Positions 6,165-9,642 of a DNA stretch of 9,642 nucleotides are shown here, in pieces; within the stretch, counting starts at the first letter, position 1; every line of letters begins with the position of its first letter. The notes under the pieces are model-generated. The model saw only the letters and a list, made by a program, of their open reading frames with translations, made no database searches and was not told where the DNA came from. The stretch lies in the NCBI RefSeq assembly GCF_937997465.1, contig NZ_CALKTQ010000044.1, positions 1 to 9,642 of the forward strand, read 5' to 3'. The translations under genes and the position numbers were made by a program. This stretch comes from an uncultured Campylobacter sp. GTDB taxonomy: Bacteria > Campylobacterota > Campylobacteria > Campylobacterales > Campylobacteraceae.

Positions 6165-8039
6165 TCACAGCCCGAATTTTTCAAGATGGGCTAAAAATTT
6201 TTCGGGCGGATAAAATCCGATGAGGCGCGTGTTTTTTAGCTCGTCTTGCGCATCGCTACCTGCGCTGAAAAAGAGTATCGCCGGCGGTCCGATGAGTCCG
6301 AATTTTTTCATTATCTGCGCATCGTCATTGCTATTTTTTGTTACATCCACGCGCAAAAGAGTGAAATTTTCCAGCTTTTTTAGCACGGCTTCGTCTTTAA
6401 ACGTGATCTCATCAAGCTCGTTGCAGCTAGCGCACCAAGTCGCGTAAAAATCGATAAGCACGGGTTTAGACGAGCTTCTTATTGCATTTTCTAGCTCTGT
6501 TAAATTTGGCACTGTGATAAAATTTGGCTCATTTTTACTCAAATTTACGCTCGCGCCGCCTGCATTTTTAAAGCCTTCGAGCGGATTTAGCGCCGATTTA
6601 GCGCCCGAAAACGAACCTACGATCAGTAAGACGGAGTAGATAAAGGCTAGCAGCGCCGCACCTTTTAGTAGCTTTTTCCCACCGCTTTGCTCGCTACTTG
6701 TCGTATCAAAAGCTCCGAAAAATACGCTAGCAAACACGCCGATGACGCCGTAAAGTAGCAGCTCTACTCTAGCACCCAGCACGCGCGCGCTCAGCCAAAC
6801 CGCCATTATCAGCATGATAAAGCCAAAAAGCGTCTTGATTTTATCCATCCACGCGCCCGGTCGCGGCAAAATTTTACCCGAGCTCGCCCCGATCAGCAGT
6901 AGCGGCACGCCCATGCCAAGCCCCATCGTAAAGAGCGCAAGCCCGCCAAATACCGCGTTTCCGCTCTGCGCGATATAAAGCAGTGCGCCCGCAAGAGGCG
7001 CTGCGACGCATGGGCTAGCAATGAGCGCAGATAAAAATCCCATCGCAAAAACGCCGATTATGCCGCCCTTGTTTTGGGCTTTTTTGCTAAGTGTGTTTTG
7101 CATAGCAAGTGGCATCTGAAGCTCGTAAAGTCCGAACATCGAAAGCGCGAGCGCGACGAAAACGAGGCTAAAGCCGATCAGTACGGCCGGTGTTTGCAGC
7201 GCGCTTTGCACGCCCGAGCCAAAAACGCTAGCCGCTACGCCTGCGACCGCGTAGGCGCACGCCATCGCAAAAACGTAGATAAGAGAGAGGAAAAAGCCGC
7301 TCGTGGCGCGAGGGTTTTTACTGTTGCCATTTTTAGCGTGCTGGTTGTCGCTGTCAAATTTGTGCGAGTTTGCGTCTGACGCACTTAAATTTACCTCGCC
7401 GTTTTTCTCGCCCCTAGCTTGCTTTGAGACGATGATAGATGAAAGGATCGGTATCATCGGAAAGATGCAAGGCGTGAGCGAGAGTAGCAACCCGTAGCCC
7501 AAAAACGTGGCGAGCGAGAGGAAGAAATTTGCGCTGCTAAGGCTTGCGGCGATGGAGTCTTGCTCAGAAAGCGGTGCCTGCGAGTCGGGGAACCCATCAG
7601 GCTCGGCTGCCTCTATGATCTGCGCGACCGAGTAGCCGCCAAGGCTCTTTTTGACGCCAAATTTGAGTACTTGGGGTTGGTAGCAGATGCCGTCTTTGGC
7701 ACAGCCTTGGTATTCGAGCTTTAGGGTGAAATTTTCGCCGCCGCTAAGCCCTTTTAACAAATTTATCGGTACAAAAAGGCTAAATTTGCCCGTATAAACC
7801 TCGCGTTCGTCGTAAATTTCGCCTTTTGGAAAGTTTAGATGCGAGTTTAGATTTTTGTCGCCTAGGCTTGCTGCGAGGCTGTCTTTGTAGACGTGGATAT
7901 TTGGCGCGGGGGCGAATCTAAACTCGATGTTTTGCTCGTCGGCGTGCGCGGTGAGGCCGAAGGCTTCTTTGACCGAAAGCGGTTCGGCAAACATAGCGCA
8001 GCAGGTCAGAATCGCCGCAAAAATCATCCTAAAAATCAT
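6165..8039 (-). CDS. dsbD: Thiol:disulfide interchange protein DsbD
   Basis: Moves electrons from cytosolic thioredoxin across the inner membrane to periplasmic partners such as disulfide isomerases and cytochrome c maturation proteins. All three parts are present in 624 residues. There is a signal peptide (1 to about 18, ending CCAMFA), and a periplasmic alpha domain with C113 and C119 (CAKDGICYQP). The membrane domain of about eight helices has C191 (TPCIFPMIP) and C344 (SPCVAAPL). The C-terminal thioredoxin domain has WCASC (C536, C539) and GPPAIL as the cis-proline loop. Between the first two helices lies a hydrophilic stretch (about 206-247) rich in Asn, Ser, Asp and Lys that is not in the E. 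coli protein as I remember it. The ATG at 8039 has AAGGAA four bases upstream, which supports it over the ATG four codons further in. It is divergent from ppk2. Confidence 0.96.
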   Translation of the reverse strand: MIFRMIFAAILTCCAMFAEPLSVKEAFGLTAHADEQNIEFRFAPAPNIHVYKDSLAASLGDKNLNSHLNFPKGEIYDEREVYTGKFSLFVPINLLKGLSGGENFTLKLEYQGCAKDGICYQPQVLKFGVKKSLGGYSVAQIIEAAEPDGFPDSQAPLSEQDSIAASLSSANFFLSLATFLGYGLLLSLTPCIFPMIPILSSIIVSKQARGEKNGEVNLSASDANSHKFDSDNQHAKNGNSKNPRATSGFFLSLIYVFAMACAYAVAGVAASVFGSGVQSALQTPAVLIGFSLVFVALALSMFGLYELQMPLAMQNTLSKKAQNKGGIIGVFAMGFLSALIASPCVAAPLAGALLYIAQSGNAVFGGLALFTMGLGMGVPLLLIGASSGKILPRPGAWMDKIKTLFGFIMLIMAVWLSARVLGARVELLLYGVIGVFASVFFGAFDTTSSEQSGGKKLLKGAALLAFIYSVLLIVGSFSGAKSALNPLEGFKNAGGASVNLSKNEPNFITVPNLTELENAIRSSSKPVLIDFYATWCASCNELDEITFKDEAVLKKLENFTLLRVDVTKNSNDDAQIMKKFGLIGPPAILFFSAGSDAQDELKNTRLIGFYPPEKFLAHLEKFGL

Positions 8040-8177
8040 AATATTCCTTGAAATTTTTGTCGTATTTTACACAAGCTCCCATAAAGTCAGCGTTAAATGT
8101 TAAATTAAGAGGCGTATTTTAGCTAAATTTTAATTATTTGATAGTAACATTTTAAAAATACCCAAAGGAGGTTTAGA
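8040..8177. promoter_or_regulatory. Divergent dsbD / ppk2 promoter region
   Basis: This 138-base AT-rich spacer between two outward-facing starts must hold both promoters. For dsbD a -10-like TGTGTAAAAT is read on the minus strand (8064-8073, hexamer TAAAAT with an extended TG), giving a leader of about 18 bases with AAGGAA as the ribosome site. For ppk2 the best I see is TTTGATAGT near 8138-8146, which is weak. No clear operator dyad is visible. Confidence 0.45.
8164..8171 (+). promoter_or_regulatory. Strong Shine-Dalgarno fixing the GTG start of ppk2
   Basis: AAAGGAGG is near the full anti-16S complement and lies six bases before GTG 8178, so the rare start codon is offset by a strong ribosome site. 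Confidence 0.85.
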
Positions 8178-8987
8178 GTGAGTAAAAACGGGACGGATAG
8201 CGTAAAATTCGACTACGAGCACGAGCTTCGAAAGCTACAAATCGAGCTTTTAAAATTTCAAAATCACGTAAAAGAGCAGGGTCTGCGCGTACTCATCATC
8301 ATCGAGGGGCGCGACGCGGCGGGTAAGGGCGGCTCGATAAAGCGCCTAACCGAGCACCTAAATCCGCGCGGATGCCGTATCGTGGCGCTTGAAAAGCCAA
8401 GCGACGTCGAGCGCTCGCAGTGGTATTTCCAGCGTTACGTTGCGCATCTGCCAAGTGCTGGCGAGATCGTGATCTTTGACCGCTCGTGGTACAACCGCGC
8501 AGGCGTAGAGCCAGTGATGGGCTTTTGCACGCAGGAGGAGCACAAGGAGTTTTTGCGCGAGGTGCCTAAATTTGAGGAGATGATCAAAAACTCGGGCATC
8601 ATTTTCTTTAAATTTTACCTCTCGGTTTCAAAAGAGGAGCAAAAAAAGCGATTCAAAGAGCGCCTCACTGACCCGCTCAAGCAGTTTAAAATTTCTCCCG
8701 TGGATGAAAAAAGCCAGGAGCTCTGGGATCAGTACACCATCGCCAAATACTCGATGCTGCTAGCCTCAAACACGCCGTTTTGTCCGTGGACGATCATCGT
8801 TTCAGATAGCAAAAAACAGGCTCGCATAAACCTTTTTAGGTACATCCTGGCAAACGTCGAATACCCGAAAAAAATAGACGCCAAAAACTTCGAGTGCGAC
8901 GAAGGTATCGTAAGGAGCGGCGAGGAGGAGATCCGCCAGATGGAGGCAAATCTCAAAAACGAGAAGCTATCTAAGATGAACGGGTAG
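8178..8987 (+). CDS. ppk2: Polyphosphate kinase 2
   Basis: A PPK2-family kinase, using polyphosphate to phosphorylate nucleoside diphosphates (or the reverse), in the cytosol. It has 269 residues and a single PPK2 domain. Walker A is GRDAAGKGG (44-52). The Walker B/substrate segment is DRSWYNRAGVE (101-111), preceded by QWYFQRYVAHLP (81-92). The lid has KKRFKERLTDPLKQFK (156-171), and WDQYTIAKYSMLLA follows at 183-196. These fit the short, one-domain class I type. The last 30 residues are charged and probably helical. The GTG start is set by the strong ribosome site. In C. jejuni, from memory, ppk2 also lies next to and divergent from dsbD. Confidence 0.94.
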   Translation: MSKNGTDSVKFDYEHELRKLQIELLKFQNHVKEQGLRVLIIIEGRDAAGKGGSIKRLTEHLNPRGCRIVALEKPSDVERSQWYFQRYVAHLPSAGEIVIFDRSWYNRAGVEPVMGFCTQEEHKEFLREVPKFEEMIKNSGIIFFKFYLSVSKEEQKKRFKERLTDPLKQFKISPVDEKSQELWDQYTIAKYSMLLASNTPFCPWTIIVSDSKKQARINLFRYILANVEYPKKIDAKNFECDEGIVRSGEEEIRQMEANLKNEKLSKMNG

Positions 8988-9295
8988 GGCGAGTTTGGGT
9001 CAAATTTGACGTGCGATGCGGGGAAACGGCCTCGCGAGAATTTGCCCAAATTTGTCAAATTTGACTCGGCTGTTAAATTTATACGCAGGTGGCAAAACCT
9101 GCACCTTTTTGATATGAACGGCGGCAAAATCGGCGCTTGCCTGCTTTGCGGAAATAAATTTGCAAGCGGCGCTATGACAAATTTAACAAAGCCGAGCGGA
9201 GCTAAAATTAACTCGAATTTGCCAAATTCCACCGGCGCTCGGCAGGTCAAATTTAAACTATGCAGAGCCGTTATCCGCGCATTTTATAGCCAAAT
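8988..9295. other. Non-coding stretch rich in AAATTT and inverted repeats
   Basis: These 308 bases hold no gene I can support. They contain eight AAATTT and two identical 12-base palindromes GTCAAATTTGAC at 8999-9010 and 9054-9065. There are also three separate inverted repeats: GCAGGT/ACCTGC (9085-9102), CGCTTGC/GCAAGCG (9134-9140 with 9162-9168) and GCCGAGCG/CGCTCGGC (9191-9198 with 9236-9243). A frame is open across most of it on the + strand, but its translation has no domain character. Confidence 0.6.
9085..9110 (+). terminator. Possible Rho-independent terminator of ppk2
   Basis: A perfect 6-bp stem GCAGGT/ACCTGC with a 6-base loop is followed after four bases (ACC and the start of the run) by five T's at 9106-9110, about 100 bases past the ppk2 stop. 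The stem is short and not tightly joined to the T-run, so the call is tentative. Confidence 0.4.
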
Positions 9296-9532
9296 TTAAA
9301 CATCATCCACGTCATCCACGTCGTACCACGCACCAACTAGTAAACCCTGAGACGTCGCTGTTATCAAGATATTAGCCCAGTGGAGCGCGCTGCCGATTTG
9401 TGCTTTTGCAAAAACCGTGATGTAGCCGGATAAAACCGAGAGTATAAACATGTAGGCATAAATTTTAAACAGCGGATTTTGCGTGACGCGTGCCAACCTA
9501 AAATTTAAAATCGTCCAAGAAATCGCCGACAA
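9296..9532 (-). CDS. Small two-helix membrane protein, unknown, probably 5'-truncated
   Basis: A 78-residue frame with two hydrophobic segments (about residues 24-43 and 47-68) joined by a short KAQIG turn, and an acidic tail DVDDVDDV made by a 9-base tandem repeat (9304-9321). I do not recognise the family. The only start is a TTG at 9532 with no ribosome site in front of it. The frame is in fact open further upstream through the apparent IS boundary at 9549/9550 and stops only inside the element. The simplest reading is a C-terminal remnant of a longer membrane protein gene cut by the insertion. It could also be a chance frame, though the clean helix-turn-helix hydrophobicity argues for real coding. 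Confidence 0.5.
   Translation of the reverse strand: MSAISWTILNFRLARVTQNPLFKIYAYMFILSVLSGYITVFAKAQIGSALHWANILITATSQGLLVGAWYDVDDVDDV
9304..9321. repeat. 9-base tandem duplication, two copies
   Basis: CATCCACGT occurs twice in a row. In the minus-strand frame it encodes the acidic repeated tail of the small membrane protein. The unit is a multiple of three, so copy changes keep the frame. Confidence 0.75.
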
Positions 9533-9558
9533 AGTAAATAATGTAAAAAGGCTCTCTT

Positions 9559-9591
9559 TAACTTAATCTCACACAAAGGAGCATTAAGTTA
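9559..9591 (+). promoter_or_regulatory. Hairpin holding the transposase ribosome site in its loop
   Basis: TAACTTAAT (9559-9567) and ATTAAGTTA (9583-9591) form a perfect 9-bp stem with a 15-base loop containing AAAGGAG (9575-9581). The 3' arm lies between the ribosome site and the ATG at 9594. The structure could limit transposase translation; the effect is inference. Confidence 0.6.
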
Positions 9592-9593
9592 CG

Positions 9594-9642
9594 ATGAGTT
9601 CGATGAAAAATAAATATATAATCCGTTCAAGAATTTCTGAAG
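9594..9642 (+). CDS. Transposase, IS1595-like, N-terminal 16 codons only
   Basis: ATG at 9594 opens a frame to the window edge reading MSSMKNKYIIRSRISE. The KYxxRSRISE beginning is what I recall for IS1595-family (IS1016/ISPna2 type) transposases, which continue with a KFRE-type helix-turn-helix. The ribosome site AAAGGAG ends 12 bases upstream; a second in-frame ATG at 9603 is possible but further from it. The short visible part limits the call. Confidence 0.55.
   Translation, partial: MSSMKNKYIIRSRISE

Larger units (their letters stand above)
9550..9642 (+). mobile_element. Left end of an IS1595-like insertion sequence, runs off the window
   Basis: From GGCTCTC at 9550 onwards the sequence has the make-up of an IS end: a GGCT start, as in IS1016-type terminal repeats, then about 40 bases of leader with a hairpin and ribosome site, then a transposase start. 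The boundary is inferred from the motif and from the disturbed gene on the other side. The other end, its inverted repeat and the target duplication are outside the window. Confidence 0.5.

Noticed and set aside
7074..7379. 101-codon + strand frame opposite dsbD
   Set aside because: Antisense shadow of dsbD without its own start signals.
8729..9250. 173-codon minus-strand frame
   Set aside because: Over half is antisense to ppk2; the rest is spacer. No ribosome site or recognisable fold.
9006..9299. 97-codon + strand frame after ppk2
   Set aside because: No ribosome site, no domain character, and its translation (VKF, NLT, KFK words) is just what AAATTT-rich spacer DNA gives in any frame.
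9304..9321. Start of a CRISPR or larger minisatellite
   Set aside because: Only two 9-base units and no spacers; treated as a small in-frame duplication.

Overview
The window looks like a chromosomal segment of a Campylobacter species, probably one of the less AT-rich members (the C. rectus/showae/curvus/concisus type). This rests on three things: the gene content and order, which from memory resemble the C. jejuni neighbourhoods nadE-lpxK-thrC-kdsB and dsbD/ppk2; the very heavy use of the hexamer AAATTT throughout; and moderate GC protein-coding DNA. The species assignment is inference.

Left block (1-5945, all + strand). A 5'-truncated NAD synthetase gene (nadE) is followed by a 253-base AT-rich spacer. 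Then comes a tight run: a DegT/DnrJ-type sugar aminotransferase homologue lacking the usual PLP lysine, lpxK (lipid A 4'-kinase), cutA (divalent-cation tolerance), thrC (threonine synthase) and kdsB (CMP-Kdo synthetase). A short gene of the YgbA/nitrous-oxide-stimulated-promoter family closes the block. Overlaps (degT/lpxK 8 nt, cutA/thrC 4 nt, thrC/kdsB 4 nt) indicate cotranscription and translational coupling. lpxK and kdsB both feed the Kdo-lipid A core of the outer membrane; the others have household or stress roles.

Middle block (6000-8987). A tRNA-Gln(CUG) with an encoded CCA and a perfect TATAAT box lies on the minus strand. Upstream of it on the same strand is dsbD, a full three-domain thiol:disulfide interchange protein with an unusual hydrophilic loop. 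Divergent from dsbD is ppk2 (polyphosphate kinase 2), with a strong Shine-Dalgarno and a GTG start. The shared 138-base spacer must hold both promoters.

Right end (8988-9642). A roughly 300-base non-coding stretch is dense in AAATTT and in inverted repeats, including a possible ppk2 terminator. Next is a small two-helix membrane protein frame on the minus strand without a convincing start codon. At the edge is what appears to be the left end of an insertion sequence, with the first 16 codons of an IS1595-like transposase. That transposase's ribosome binding site sits in the loop of a perfect 9-bp hairpin. The IS end appears to have cut the 5' part of the membrane protein gene.

The items most worth checking are the lysine-less DegT homologue, which is also poor in AAATTT relative to its neighbours; the intergenic-like insertion in DsbD; and the IS left end with its hairpin and target gene. 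I saw no CRISPR array, phage gene or clear new defence system.
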